From assembly GCF_035605935.1 (NCBI RefSeq), contig NZ_DATNGK010000104.1, forward strand, positions 1-64,000: a stretch of DNA of 64,000 nucleotides. The letters run 5' to 3'. The notes beneath the pieces are model-generated. The model saw only the letters and a list, made by a program, of their open reading frames with translations. It was not told the origin of the DNA and ran no database searches. Position numbers and translations under genes: made by a program. Every line of letters begins with the position of its first letter. Position 1 is the stretch's first letter. Below are positions 8,146 through 17,189 of the stretch, piece by piece. This DNA comes from Actinocrinis sp035605935 (lineage in GTDB: Bacteria > Actinomycetota > Actinomycetes > Streptomycetales > Catenulisporaceae).

Positions 8146-9267
8146 TTGGACACCGAGATCACCCCGTTCCGCATCGAGATCCCGCAGCCGGACCTGGCCG
8201 ACCTGCGAGCCCGGCTGGCCGCCACGCGCTGGCCGGACGCCGAGACCGTGGACGACTGGTCCCAGGGAGTTCCGCTGGCCTACCTGCGCGACCTGTGCGG
8301 CTATTGGGCGGATGGATACGACTGGCGGGCGACCGAGGCGCGGCTTAACGCGCTCGCGCAGTACCGCACCGAGATCGACGGCACGCCGATCCATTTCCTG
8401 CACATCCGTTCCCCGCACGCCGACGCGCTGCCGCTGCTGGTCACGCACGGCTGGCCGGGAACCTTCGCAGAGTTCGAAGATATCGTCGCGCCGTTGACGA
8501 ACCCGTCCGAGCCCGGCGAGGCGTTCCACCTCGTCTGCCCCTCGCTGCCCGGGTTCGGCTTCAGCGGGCGGCCGCGGCGCAGCGGGATCGGCGTCGAGCG
8601 GATCGCCGGACTGTGGGCGGCGCTGATGCGACGGCTCGGATACGACCGCTTCGCGGCGCACGGCGGCGACTTCGGGTCCTTCGTCACCGCGCAGCTCGGC
8701 GCGAGCGCCGCGGACCGCCTCGCCGGCATCCACATCACCATGCCGTTCGCCGCGCCGCCCGAGCACCAGGTCCAGCTGTCCGAGCGCGATCTGGCCGGGC
8801 TCGCCGCGCTCAAGGAGTTCGGCCGCACCGAGTCCGGCTACTCCGCGATCCAATCCACCCGCCCGCAGACCCTGGGTTACGGGCTCGCCGACTCCCCGGC
8901 CGGCCAGCTGGCCTGGGTGGCCGAGAAATACTGGACCTGGAGCGGGCACGACGGAGACCTGGAGAAGGCGATCCCGCGCGAGCGGCTGCTGGACGCCGCC
9001 TCGATCTACTGGCTCACCAACACCGCTACCTCCTCTGCGCGGCTGTACTGGGAGAGCCACAACAAGGCCGCGATGCCGCCGGTCGAGATCCCGACCGGGT
9101 GCAGCCTCTTCCCGGGCGACGCGCGGATGCCCAAGCCGTGGTGCGAGGGGCGCTTCCGCGACCTGCGCTTCTGGCATGACCTGGACCGCGGCGGCCACTT
9201 CCCCGCGATTGAGTGCCCTGATGTGCTCGTCGGCGAGCTGCGCGAGTTCTTCCGGCCGCTGCGTTGA
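8146..9267 (+). CDS. epoxide hydrolase (EHN-type alpha/beta hydrolase)
   Basis: A 373-residue protein with the N-terminal epoxide-hydrolase domain (FRIEIPQPDLADLRARLA), the HGWPG oxyanion motif (101-105) and the nucleophile elbow HGGDFGS with Asp175, all as in microsomal-type epoxide hydrolases. The TTG start at 8146 has GAGGAG upstream. It ends overlapping the AlkZ-like gene. It may open a polyketide epoxide as a tailoring step or detoxify the product. The catalytic residues look complete, unlike the two degenerate alpha/beta hydrolases of this cluster. Confidence 0.92.
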   Translation: MDTEITPFRIEIPQPDLADLRARLAATRWPDAETVDDWSQGVPLAYLRDLCGYWADGYDWRATEARLNALAQYRTEIDGTPIHFLHIRSPHADALPLLVTHGWPGTFAEFEDIVAPLTNPSEPGEAFHLVCPSLPGFGFSGRPRRSGIGVERIAGLWAALMRRLGYDRFAAHGGDFGSFVTAQLGASAADRLAGIHITMPFAAPPEHQVQLSERDLAGLAALKEFGRTESGYSAIQSTRPQTLGYGLADSPAGQLAWVAEKYWTWSGHDGDLEKAIPRERLLDAASIYWLTNTATSSARLYWESHNKAAMPPVEIPTGCSLFPGDARMPKPWCEGRFRDLRFWHDLDRGGHFPAIECPDVLVGELREFFRPLR

Positions 9268-10418
9268 GCGCTCAGCGCGCGGTGCGTCCCGCCGCCGGGC
9301 GGCCGGCGCGCGTCCTGAGCATCAGGGAGCTGAATCGAGCCGCGCTGGAACGGCAACTGCTGCTCCAGCGCGCCCGGATGAGCGCCGCCGCGGCGATCGA
9401 ACACCTCGTCGGTCTGCAAGGGCAGCTGTGCGACCCGCCGCACCTGGGCCTGTGGACCCGGTTGGCCGACTTCGCGACGCGAGACCTCGAGCGACTGCTC
9501 GAAGAGCGGCTGGCCGTGCGCGCCGGGATGATGCGCGCCACCCTCCATGTGATGACCGCGGCGGATTACGCCCTGTTGCGGCCCGCGCTTCAGCCCGCGC
9601 TTGAACGCGCCCAGCGCGGATTCTTCGGCCGGCACACCGCCGGGATCGATCTGCGCGAGCTGTGCGAGGTCGGCCGCAAGCTGCTGGACGAGGAGCCGCT
9701 GACCAACAAGCAGCTGCGGTCCGCGCTCGCGCAGCGGCTGCCGGGCACCGACCCTGCGGCGCTCCAGTTCTCCGTGCACTACCTGCTGCCGGTCGTCCAA
9801 GTGCCGCCGGCCGGATTCTGGGGCGCGCACGGTTCGATGGCTGCGACGACGGCCGAGACCTGGCTGCGAACGCCGGTGGGCACCTCGGCCGCGCCGCACC
9901 GGCTGATCCTGCGTTACCTCGCGGCCTTCGGCCCGGCCGCCGTGCAAGACATACAGGCCTGGTCCGGCCTCACCAGGCTTCGCGAGGTCACCGAGGAGCT
10001 GAGCTGCGAGCTGGTCTGCTTCCGCGACGAGGCCGGGCGTGAACTGTTCGACCTGCCGGACGCGCCACGTCCCGGCCCCGATCTCGCCGCGCCGGTGCGC
10101 TTCCTACCCGAGTACGACAACTTGATGGTCGCTTACAAAGACCGCACCCGCGTACTCGCCGACGAGCACCGTGCGCTGGTCTCCACCGGCAACGCGGCCA
10201 TCAGAGCGACCGTGCTGGTCGACGGATTCGTCGCGGGGCGATGGACCGCGGCCGTCCGGGCGGACGAGGTCGTGCTCGACGTGGAGAGCTTCCGCGACCT
10301 ATCGGACGAGGAGCACGCCGCGCTGGTCACGGAAGGTCTCATGCTGCTTGGCTTCATGTTCCCGCAGAGCGAGAACCGGCGAGTGGAGGTCGCCTGGTGC
10401 GCCTCCGCTCGCCGGTGA
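9264..10418 (+). CDS. AlkZ-like DNA glycosylase (HTH_42), self-resistance (copy 1)
   Basis: A 384-residue winged-helix HTH_42 protein. In AlkZ of the azinomycin producer two Gln residues of a QxQ motif are catalytic; here they are Gln52 and Gln54 in GLQGQ. Family members in trioxacarcin, LL-D49194 and hedamycin clusters excise alkylated bases and confer self-resistance. The conserved MMRATLHVMTAADY and FGRHT stretches are also present. It begins with a TTG overlapping the stop of the epoxide hydrolase and ends in a head-to-head convergence with an MFS exporter gene. Self-resistance to a DNA-alkylating product is the expected role. A paralogue lies at 25512-26702. Confidence 0.88.
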   Translation: MSAQRAVRPAAGRPARVLSIRELNRAALERQLLLQRARMSAAAAIEHLVGLQGQLCDPPHLGLWTRLADFATRDLERLLEERLAVRAGMMRATLHVMTAADYALLRPALQPALERAQRGFFGRHTAGIDLRELCEVGRKLLDEEPLTNKQLRSALAQRLPGTDPAALQFSVHYLLPVVQVPPAGFWGAHGSMAATTAETWLRTPVGTSAAPHRLILRYLAAFGPAAVQDIQAWSGLTRLREVTEELSCELVCFRDEAGRELFDLPDAPRPGPDLAAPVRFLPEYDNLMVAYKDRTRVLADEHRALVSTGNAAIRATVLVDGFVAGRWTAAVRADEVVLDVESFRDLSDEEHAALVTEGLMLLGFMFPQSENRRVEVAWCASARR

Positions 10419-10445
10419 TCTGAGCCACCGTGACCTGACTTACGG

Positions 10446-11930
10446 TCAGGCCTCCGTGTTGGGCGCTGCGGGCGCGGCAGGCGGCGGCGGACCGAAGGTG
10501 CGCGCCTCGCGCGGAAGCGCCATCGTCATCGCGAACGCCACGGCGAGCAGCGCCACGACGACCCACAGCGTGCGCTGCGCCGAGGTGGCGAATCCGTCGC
10601 GGCCGGCCAGGCCGAAGAACACGGTCCCCAGCAGCGCCGCGCCGAGCGCCCCGCCGAACTGTTGCACCGCGGTGAACACCCCGGAGGCCGAGCCGGTCTC
10701 GCCCGGCTCCACGGTGGCCAGCACGATGTTGAAGATCGCCGCCAGGGCCAGGCCCATCCCCACCCCGACCACGAACAGCGCCGGGGCGAACTGCCAGGAG
10801 GCCGGCCGCCCACCCGTCTGCCGCAGGGTGAGCCAGAGCCCGAAGACACCCGCCGCGGCGGTGACCAGGCCCAGGTGGATCTGCAGCCGGCCCAGCCGTG
10901 CGGTCAGCCCGCCGCGCGAGGCAAGCAGGGCGCTGACCGACCCGGCCGCCTGCGGCAGCGTCGTCAGCGCCGCGCGCAGCGGTGAGAAGCCCAGCGCCAC
11001 CTGCACATAGATGGTGAAGATCAGGCTCAGCCCGACCAGGCCGCAATAGAGCGAGACCACCGCGAACAGGCCGCCGGTGAAGGAGCGCTTGCCGAAAAGG
11101 CTCAGCGCCACCAGCGGATCGCCGCCGGCCCGCTGGACCCGCGCCTCGTATCGGGCGAAAGCCACGGCCAGCGCGGCGCCCACGGCGAAGCAGACGAAGA
11201 CCCACGCGGGCCAGCCGAGCTCGCGGCCCTGCACCGTGGGATACACCAGGAGCACCGCGGCCGCGGTGATGATCAGCGCGCCGGTGACGTCGAGCCGGCG
11301 TGCCGCGGGCACCCCGGCCTTCGGCAGGTAACGCACCGCCGCGGCCACCCCGGCCAGACCCAGCGGCAGGTTGATCAGGAAGATCATCCGCCAGCCGGTG
11401 CCGAACAGGTTCGCGCCGATCAGCCAGCCGCCGAGGACCGGCCCGCCGATCGTGCCGAGGCTGAGCACCGGCCCGAACAGGCCGAAGGCCATCGGCCGCT
11501 GACGCGGCGGGAACACCTCCGTCACGATGCCCAGGCCCTGCGGCAGCATCACCGCGCCGCACAGCCCTTGCAGCACCCGGAACGCGATCAGCATGCCCGG
11601 ATCCTGCGCCACCGCGCACAGCAGCGAGGCGATGGTGAACCCTGACATGCCGAGCAGGAACAGGCGCTTGCGGCCGTGGATGTCACCGAGCCGCCCGCCG
11701 ACGATGAGCCCGGACGCCATCGCCAGCGTGTATCCCGCGGCCAGCCACTGGATCAGCGTGTCGCCGCCGCCCAGATGGGCGCGGATCTGCGGTCCGGCGA
11801 CGATCGTGATCAGCGAGTCGAGCAGGTCCATCATCCCGGCCGCCAAGACCACGGCGAGAGCGGGCCATCGCCACCGATAGGGCGCCGGGGCCGGCGTCTG
11901 CGTGTTGGTCGTCACCTCGGTGGAAGCCAT
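10446..11930 (-). CDS. MFS drug exporter, DHA2 (14-TM) family (first)
   Basis: A 494-residue membrane protein with 14 predicted helices. The GGRLGDIHGRKR loop between helices 2 and 3 is the MFS A-motif, and GPVLGGWL is the C-motif of antiporters. It resembles EmrB/QacA drug:H+ antiporters and probably exports the cluster product. The start at 11930 gives a protein beginning MASTEV; a GGAAAGGG lies about 12 nt upstream, a rather long spacing. It is divergent from the glycosyltransferase across 233 bp containing paired TCGA heptamers. Confidence 0.92.
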   Translation of the reverse strand: MASTEVTTNTQTPAPAPYRWRWPALAVVLAAGMMDLLDSLITIVAGPQIRAHLGGGDTLIQWLAAGYTLAMASGLIVGGRLGDIHGRKRLFLLGMSGFTIASLLCAVAQDPGMLIAFRVLQGLCGAVMLPQGLGIVTEVFPPRQRPMAFGLFGPVLSLGTIGGPVLGGWLIGANLFGTGWRMIFLINLPLGLAGVAAAVRYLPKAGVPAARRLDVTGALIITAAAVLLVYPTVQGRELGWPAWVFVCFAVGAALAVAFARYEARVQRAGGDPLVALSLFGKRSFTGGLFAVVSLYCGLVGLSLIFTIYVQVALGFSPLRAALTTLPQAAGSVSALLASRGGLTARLGRLQIHLGLVTAAAGVFGLWLTLRQTGGRPASWQFAPALFVVGVGMGLALAAIFNIVLATVEPGETGSASGVFTAVQQFGGALGAALLGTVFFGLAGRDGFATSAQRTLWVVVALLAVAFAMTMALPREARTFGPPPPAAPAAPNTEA

Positions 11931-11996
11931 GGTCTCGATCGGCCCTTTCCGGTCGCGTGGATCCCCCGATCCGCCTTCGACGGTAGGCCCCGGCGC

Positions 11997-12014
11997 TCGA
12001 ACCGGGCTTGAACC
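11997..12014 (+). promoter_or_regulatory. Candidate SARP operator (direct heptamers, 11-bp spacing)
   Basis: TCGAACC and TTGAACC start 11 bp apart in the divergent region between the MFS gene and the glycosyltransferase. Paired heptamers of the TCGA(G/A)CC type at 11-bp spacing are the known binding pattern of SARP activators such as DnrI and ActII-ORF4, and a SARP gene lies at 49118-49933. Confidence 0.45.
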
Positions 12015-12030
12015 CGGCGCCGTCCAGCCG

Positions 12031-12048
12031 CAGCCGAGCGCGGTTCGA
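12031..12048 (-). promoter_or_regulatory. Candidate SARP operator on the minus strand
   Basis: Read on the minus strand, TCGAACC (12048-12042) and TCGGCTG (12037-12031) start 11 bp apart, pointing toward the MFS gene. Together with 11997-12014 this divergent promoter region would have one pair per direction. Confidence 0.35.
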
Positions 12049-12163
12049 GACCGGCGACGCTCAATGGCGCGCGCTGTCTGCTCCCCGCACCCCCATCCGA
12101 TCCGGAGACGGTACCGGCCTTTCGGGTCGGCGCGCGGCCGGTCGATCACCCCCAGGAAGTGAC

Positions 12164-13498
12164 ATGAGCCTCGGTGACCTGAGAGCTGCGCCAACCCATG
12201 TCGTCGTGTCGGCGGGCCTCGCCAACGCCGGAGAGGCGACCCGTGCGCTGGAACTGGCCAAGGCGCTGCGCGCGCACCGGCCGCACGGCCGCGAGATCGA
12301 GATCACGTTTCTGTCCCACGGCGGCTGGTTCGAGCCGCGCATCACCGCCGCCGGCTTCCGCGTGGAGCGGGCCGAACCGGCCGTGCGCGGCCGCAGCATG
12401 ATCGAGGACCTGCAGTTCGACCCCCCGGAGTTCGTCGGCTCGGTGCGCCTGGCCCGCGCCTTCATCGAGGGCGAGCGGGCCGCCATCGCGCGGCTGCGCC
12501 CCGACCTGGTCCTGCACGGCCTGTGGCCCTTCGCCAACATCGCGGCGCGCCTTGAGGGCGTCGCGACGGCCGCGTTCCTCGCCGTTGCGCCGACCGTGCT
12601 CGCCGCCGAGGTCGCGCGGGAACTGCGGGAGAAGACTCCGCTGCACGGCGAAGCCACCCACGTCTTCCGCGCGCGGGAGGAGCACAAGCCGGCGGCGCCG
12701 CGGCAGGTGTTCCGGCAGGAGCGGCTCGCGCAGGCGATCGCGCGCTGCGGCTGGACCGGGGCGGTGCCCTCGACCCTCTTCGAGATGCTCGACGCCGACC
12801 TGGTGCTGATCAACGACCTGCCCGCCTTCTACGCCGACGAACAGCTGCCGCAGAACGTTCACGTCACCGGACCGCTGTTCGCCGCCCCGCAGCCGGAGCC
12901 GATCGCTCCCGAGATCGCGGCGGTGCTGGACCCGGCCGATCCGCGGCCCAAGATCCTGTGCACCATGGGCAGCTCAGGCACCAAGGACGCGCTGCTGGAA
13001 GCGGTGCGCGGCATTGTCGAAGAGTCCGGACACGCTTGGAACGCGGTGATTCTCGCGCCGCCCTCGATCTGCCCGGTGGACCTGGTGCGCGCGGCCGCCG
13101 GTCCCCGGCCCGGCCTTGTCGTCACCGACCGCTTCTTGCCTGTGCGCGAGCTCTACCGCCTGGTCGACGTCGTGGTCAGCCATGGCGGCCAGGGCACCGT
13201 GCAGTCGGTGCTGGCTGGTGGCGTCCCGCTGGTCGGGGTGGCGTTCCAGACGGAGCAGCGGATCAATCTGGACCGCGCGGCCGCGTTCGGGGCGGGGATC
13301 CGCATCCCGGCGCAGCACTGGCACGCCGGGGTCGTCGCCGACGCGGTCCGCGCGGTCCTGCGCGACCCGGCCTACCGCCGCGGCGCCCAGGAGGCCGCGG
13401 CGCTCATCGGCGCGGCGGACGGCGGCGGGACCGCGGCCGAACTGCTGTGGTCGCGGCTGATCGGGAAGACGCCCGCCCCGGCCGGGAACCGCGGATGA
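12164..13498 (+). CDS. glycosyltransferase, GT1/UGT type (first)
   Basis: A 444-residue GT-B fold protein. The C-terminal donor site has VVSHGGQGTVQSVLAGGVP, the nucleotide-sugar signature of UGT-like enzymes, followed by FQTEQRINLDRAA. An AGGAAG precedes the ATG at 12164. It is longer and diverged from EryCIII/UrdGT-type enzymes and from the second glycosyltransferase here. It overlaps the following MFS gene by 4 bp, so glycosylation and export are coupled. The acceptor (aglycone or first sugar) cannot be told from sequence. Confidence 0.9.
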   Translation: MSLGDLRAAPTHVVVSAGLANAGEATRALELAKALRAHRPHGREIEITFLSHGGWFEPRITAAGFRVERAEPAVRGRSMIEDLQFDPPEFVGSVRLARAFIEGERAAIARLRPDLVLHGLWPFANIAARLEGVATAAFLAVAPTVLAAEVARELREKTPLHGEATHVFRAREEHKPAAPRQVFRQERLAQAIARCGWTGAVPSTLFEMLDADLVLINDLPAFYADEQLPQNVHVTGPLFAAPQPEPIAPEIAAVLDPADPRPKILCTMGSSGTKDALLEAVRGIVEESGHAWNAVILAPPSICPVDLVRAAAGPRPGLVVTDRFLPVRELYRLVDVVVSHGGQGTVQSVLAGGVPLVGVAFQTEQRINLDRAAAFGAGIRIPAQHWHAGVVADAVRAVLRDPAYRRGAQEAAALIGAADGGGTAAELLWSRLIGKTPAPAGNRG

Positions 13499-14988
13499 CG
13501 ACGGTCGCCGCGAGCACCGCGGCCGCAGCCCCCGCCCCCGCCGGAGCCGCCCGGTCTGCCGCACGCCGGCGCGGCGTGCTGTTCGCCTGTTGCCTCGCCC
13601 AGTTCATGTCAGTGCTGGACATCTCCGCGATGAACATCGCGCTGCCCAGCGTGCAGAAGGCCCTGGGGTTCACCACCGCCAACCTGATGTGGGTGGTGAC
13701 GGCGTACTCGCTGGCGCTCTCCGGCTGCCTGCTGCTCGGCGGACGGCTGGCCGACCTGCTCGGGCAGCGCCGGATGATGCTGATCGGCATCGCCGCCTTC
13801 ACCGCGGCCAGCCTGATCGGCGGCACAGCGGTGTCCGGGCCGGTCCTGGTACTGGCTCGCTGCTTGCAGGGAGTCGCGGCGTCGGTGATGGTGCCGGCCA
13901 CCTTGGCGGTGCTCACCTCGACCTTCACCGAGCCGGGCGAGCGGGCCAAGGCGATGGGGCTGTGGAGCGCGGTGGCCGGCGGCGGTGCCTCCTTCGGCGG
14001 GATCGCCGGGGGGCTGCTGACCTCGTTCGCCTCATGGCGCTGGACGCTGCTGGTCAACGTTCCGCTGGGGTTGCTGCTGCTGGTGATCGGCTCGTTGAGC
14101 GTGGAGAGGTCGCGGCCGGCCGCCCGGGTGGGCAGTCCGGACGTGCTCGGGGCCGGGGCCGTCACGCTCGGCCTGATGGCGCTGGTGGCCGGCATCGGCG
14201 AGAGCGGCAAGTACGGCTGGGGCTCGGCCCCCGTGGTCACGGCGCTCGCGCTCGCGGCCGCGTTGCTGCTCTTCTTCGTGCTCAACGAGGCGAAGCTGGC
14301 CCGCGATCCGCTGGTGCCGCTGGTCGTCTTCCGCAACCGTGCGCTGTCCGTCACCAACGCGGTCGGTGCCTTCTCCTGCGCGGCGTTCTACACGACGGTC
14401 TACTTCACGCCGCTGCTTCTGCAGCAGGTGCTGCACGCCTCCGCGCTGCGGGCGAGCCTGCTGCTCGCGCCGCAGTCCCTGTGCGTCTTGATCAGCGCGC
14501 GCGGCGTCGCCCGCTTCGTGCCGAGGCTGGGCACCAGGACCGTGCTGAGCGCCGGTCTGGCCTCGGCGAGCTGCGGGCTGCTGTGGCTTTCGCGCGCCAC
14601 CGAACACGCGACCTATCTGGGCAGCCTGATCGGACCCTGCGTTCTGCTCGGCTGTGGCTGGGGCCTGATCATGACCGGTTCGACGGTGGCCGCGGTCAGC
14701 GGCGTGCCGCGCGATCAGACCGGGCTCGCGGCGGGCCTGATCAACACCAACCGGCAGCTCGGCGGTGCGATCGGCATCGCGGTGCTGGCCGGGGTCGCCA
14801 CGGCGCGCAGCGCGGCGCTGCTCTCCGGCCAGGAGGGCACCGCGAGCGCGTCCGCGCAGCGACACGCCGCCGCCGCGGGCTACGACCGGGGCTATCTGGT
14901 CGGGGCGCTGCTGATGGCACTGGCCTTCGCTGTCGCCCGCGTCCTGCCCGGCCGCGCCCGCGGCGGCGAGCGGGTTGTCAGGCCTTGA
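13495..14988 (+). CDS. MFS drug exporter, DHA2 (14-TM) family (second)
   Basis: A 497-residue 14-helix transporter. LDISAMNIALPSVQ in helix 1 and GGRLADLLGQRR in the A-motif loop are typical of actinomycete antibiotic exporters (EmrB/QacA group). It starts at the ATG overlapping the glycosyltransferase stop. Its 3' end overlaps the convergent NAD(P)-binding gene by 11 bp. With the exporter at 10446-11930 this gives two efflux pumps in one cluster. Confidence 0.92.
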   Translation: MTTVAASTAAAAPAPAGAARSAARRRGVLFACCLAQFMSVLDISAMNIALPSVQKALGFTTANLMWVVTAYSLALSGCLLLGGRLADLLGQRRMMLIGIAAFTAASLIGGTAVSGPVLVLARCLQGVAASVMVPATLAVLTSTFTEPGERAKAMGLWSAVAGGGASFGGIAGGLLTSFASWRWTLLVNVPLGLLLLVIGSLSVERSRPAARVGSPDVLGAGAVTLGLMALVAGIGESGKYGWGSAPVVTALALAAALLLFFVLNEAKLARDPLVPLVVFRNRALSVTNAVGAFSCAAFYTTVYFTPLLLQQVLHASALRASLLLAPQSLCVLISARGVARFVPRLGTRTVLSAGLASASCGLLWLSRATEHATYLGSLIGPCVLLGCGWGLIMTGSTVAAVSGVPRDQTGLAAGLINTNRQLGGAIGIAVLAGVATARSAALLSGQEGTASASAQRHAAAAGYDRGYLVGALLMALAFAVARVLPGRARGGERVVRP

Positions 14989-15823
14989 ACTCAGCGGCGT
15001 GGTCGGCGGCCCAGCGGGCGAAATCCAGGCCGGGCCGGCCGGCCACCTTCTGCACCGTGTCGCTGACCGGGGCCGGCGTGCCGACGTGCGCCGCCCAGTC
15101 CGCCAGCAGCACGTCCGCGGGCGTGTACGGGCCCATCAGCTTGCGGGACTCCTCCGGGGAGACCTCCTCGTAGCTCAGCTCGCGGCCGGTGGCCTCGCCG
15201 ATCAGCCGGATCTGCTCGCGGTGGGTCAGCGACTGCGGCCCGGTCATGCTGTACACCTTGCCCTCGTGCGCGTCCGAGGTCAGCGCGGCCACGGCGACGG
15301 CGGCCATATCCGCCTCGTGGATCGGCGAGCATTGCGCCTCGGCGTACGGGCCGCGCACCACATCCCCGGCCTTCAGCTGCTCGGGCACGTCCAGCGCCCA
15401 CTGGATCGAGTTCGCGGACGCCAGCTCCAGCCGCAGGAAGGTCCAGCCCAGGCCGGAGTCCTTGATCTCCTTCTCCAGGTCCGCGTGGAACGAGGCGACC
15501 TGGTTCGACTGCTGTTCGGCGGCGTCGTCGATGGCGCCGGAGGACTGGAAGACGATGCGGCGCACCCCGGCGTCCCGTGCGGCGCCGAGGAACGCGGGCG
15601 CGAACCCGGGCACCACGGCGAGCAGGAACACGGCCTCGACGCCCTGCATCGCGGCGCGCATGCTCTCCGCGTCGCCCAGGTCGCCGGCCACGGCCTCGGC
15701 GCCCGGCGGCAGATCGGCGTTCTCTACGTCCCGGGTGAGCGCGCGCACCGGCGTTCCGGCGGCGACGAGCTGTTCGACGATCGCGCGGCCGACGGGCGCG
15801 GTGGCGGCGGTGACGAGGATCAT
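14978..15823 (-). CDS. NAD(P)-binding NmrA-like oxidoreductase
   Basis: A 281-residue atypical SDR of the NmrA/HSCARG group. The N-terminal dinucleotide motif is VTAATAPVGRAIVEQL; the following DVENADLPPGAEAVAGDL and FQSSGAIDD segments fit the group. The classic SDR Tyr-x3-Lys is not evident, as in many NmrA-like proteins. Relatives occur in aromatic polyketide clusters as ketoreductases or of unknown role. Its end overlaps the convergent MFS gene, and it is preceded by 224 bp containing a terminator and a 22-bp-spaced heptamer pair. Confidence 0.8.
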   Translation of the reverse strand: MILVTAATAPVGRAIVEQLVAAGTPVRALTRDVENADLPPGAEAVAGDLGDAESMRAAMQGVEAVFLLAVVPGFAPAFLGAARDAGVRRIVFQSSGAIDDAAEQQSNQVASFHADLEKEIKDSGLGWTFLRLELASANSIQWALDVPEQLKAGDVVRGPYAEAQCSPIHEADMAAVAVAALTSDAHEGKVYSMTGPQSLTHREQIRLIGEATGRELSYEEVSPEESRKLMGPYTPADVLLADWAAHVGTPAPVSDTVQKVAGRPGLDFARWAADHAAEFKA

Positions 15824-15969
15824 GGAACGTTACCTTTCCGTGTTCGATTCAGTACTGTCGGTGCTCATACTCTAGGACGTCGCGCCGACATTCTCAGTCC
15901 ACGATGACGTCCCGACCGCGCCGAGAACGCGGTCTTGGCCCAGTGTGCCCGGGGTAAAGGAACACGTCA

Positions 15970-15998
15970 GGGCGGCATCCGGTGTTGGGATGCCGCCC
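15970..15998 (-). terminator. Hairpin after the ACAD-fold oxygenase gene
   Basis: A perfect stem pairs 15971-15980 with 15988-15997 (loop 7 nt, one extra G-C pair outside). It sits 50-78 bp downstream of the minus-strand gene that stops at 16048. Confidence 0.65.
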
Positions 15999-16008
15999 CG
16001 AGGCGTCG

Positions 16009-16037
16009 TCGAGCCGCGCTCCAGCGGGGCTCGAGTC
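16009..16037 (+). promoter_or_regulatory. TCGAGCC/TCGAGTC pair, 22-bp spacing
   Basis: Two heptamers, TCGAGCC at 16009 and TCGAGTC at 16031, start 22 bp apart (two helical turns). They could be a SARP site for the NmrA-like gene, but they lie about 190 bp upstream and are oriented away from it, so the assignment is weak. Confidence 0.2.
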
Positions 16038-16047
16038 CGGGCGCTTT

Positions 16048-17151
16048 TCAGGCCAGGAGGGTGTCCGCGAAGTTCTTCGCGGGCGCGGTCTCGAAGCGCA
16101 GCGCCACGTGGCTCGCGGCGGCGACCACGTCGCGCCAGTGCCGCTCCAGCGGATGCGCTTGGGACAGGCCGTTGGTTCCGGCTGCGCGCACGAGGCCGCC
16201 GACCGCGTCGACGAGCAGTTCCGCCGCGAGGGCCGCGTCGCGCTCGTTGCGGGCCAGCAGCGCCGGAGTGCAGTCTGCGCCGTCCGCGGTCGCGGCGTTG
16301 CGCTCGATGAGCAGGCGCGCGGCGTCGATGCGGCCGGCCGCGCGCGCCAGCCCTTCGTCGCCCGCCGCCGTGCGGCGGCCGTGCTTGAGCAGGGCCACGG
16401 CCGAACCGAGCGCGCCGAGCGCTCCGCCGAGCGCGGGCGCGACGAAGGTCAGCGTGCCTACCGCGCGGAACGAGGTGTTGTGGCACACCGCGTCCGAGGT
16501 CTGGTTTGGTCCGGCCAGCACCTGCGTGCGCGGAACCGAGCGGTGTTCGGGCACGAAGGTCTCCGGCACGATGACGCTGTGGCTCGCGGTCGCCCGCATC
16601 CCGGTGCTGTCCCAGGTCTCCTCGACCCGGCACGCGGACGCCGGCAGCGCGAAGAACCGCGCGTCCGCGATGCCCTGCGGTCCGGGCGCGCACAGCAGCA
16701 CCCAGTCACTCCAGGTGATGCCGCTGACGTAGCGCCAGGTTCCGCTGACCAGCCAGCCGCCCTCGGTCTGCGTGGCCGCGCCGGACGGGACCAGGCCGGT
16801 CGCGATGACCGCGTCGGGGCCGTCCGCCCAGAGCTCGTCCTGGCCCGCAGCGGGCAGATATGAGGCGAAGCGGCCCGAGTACGCCGAGAGCGAGGCGAAC
16901 CAGGCGGTCGCGGCGCAGGCCTCGCCTACCGCGGCCACCGCGCGGGTCAGTTCGCTGAAGGTGCCTTCGGTGCCGCCGTAACGGGCCGGTACCAGATGCC
17001 GGGCGAATCCGGCCTGGCGTACCGCCGCGGCCACTTCTGGGGACAGCGCGCCGGTGCGGTCGGCCTGCGCAGCGTGCCGGGCCGCGGATTCGGCCACGCC
17101 GCGGGCCGCGTCGAGCAGCCCGGTCGCGGGTGGTGCTATTGCAATAGACAT
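16048..17151 (-). CDS. acyl-CoA-dehydrogenase-fold flavin monooxygenase (ActVA-ORF5/HpaB-like group)
   Basis: A 367-residue ACAD-fold protein. LVPARYGGTEGTFSELTRAV and the ACAATAWFASL helix are typical of group D flavin monooxygenases related to acyl-CoA dehydrogenase, such as ActVA-ORF5-like hydroxylases of aromatic polyketides. These use reduced FMN from a partner reductase and hydroxylate the aromatic core; no separate flavin reductase is seen in the window. The start at 17151 follows GAGGCGG. The MITE-like element at 17190-17357 lies in its upstream region. A true acyl-CoA dehydrogenase is less likely because the protein is short and its nearest context is tailoring genes. Confidence 0.8.
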   Translation of the reverse strand: MSIAIAPPATGLLDAARGVAESAARHAAQADRTGALSPEVAAAVRQAGFARHLVPARYGGTEGTFSELTRAVAAVGEACAATAWFASLSAYSGRFASYLPAAGQDELWADGPDAVIATGLVPSGAATQTEGGWLVSGTWRYVSGITWSDWVLLCAPGPQGIADARFFALPASACRVEETWDSTGMRATASHSVIVPETFVPEHRSVPRTQVLAGPNQTSDAVCHNTSFRAVGTLTFVAPALGGALGALGSAVALLKHGRRTAAGDEGLARAAGRIDAARLLIERNAATADGADCTPALLARNERDAALAAELLVDAVGGLVRAAGTNGLSQAHPLERHWRDVVAAASHVALRFETAPAKNFADTLLA

Positions 17152-17189
17152 AGCTTGCCGCCTCTCGTGCTCGTCTGGCTGGACACGCC

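Noticed and set aside
10434..10450. Terminator between the first AlkZ-like gene and the MFS gene
   Set aside because: Only a 6-bp stem that overlaps the MFS stop codon; too weak to claim.
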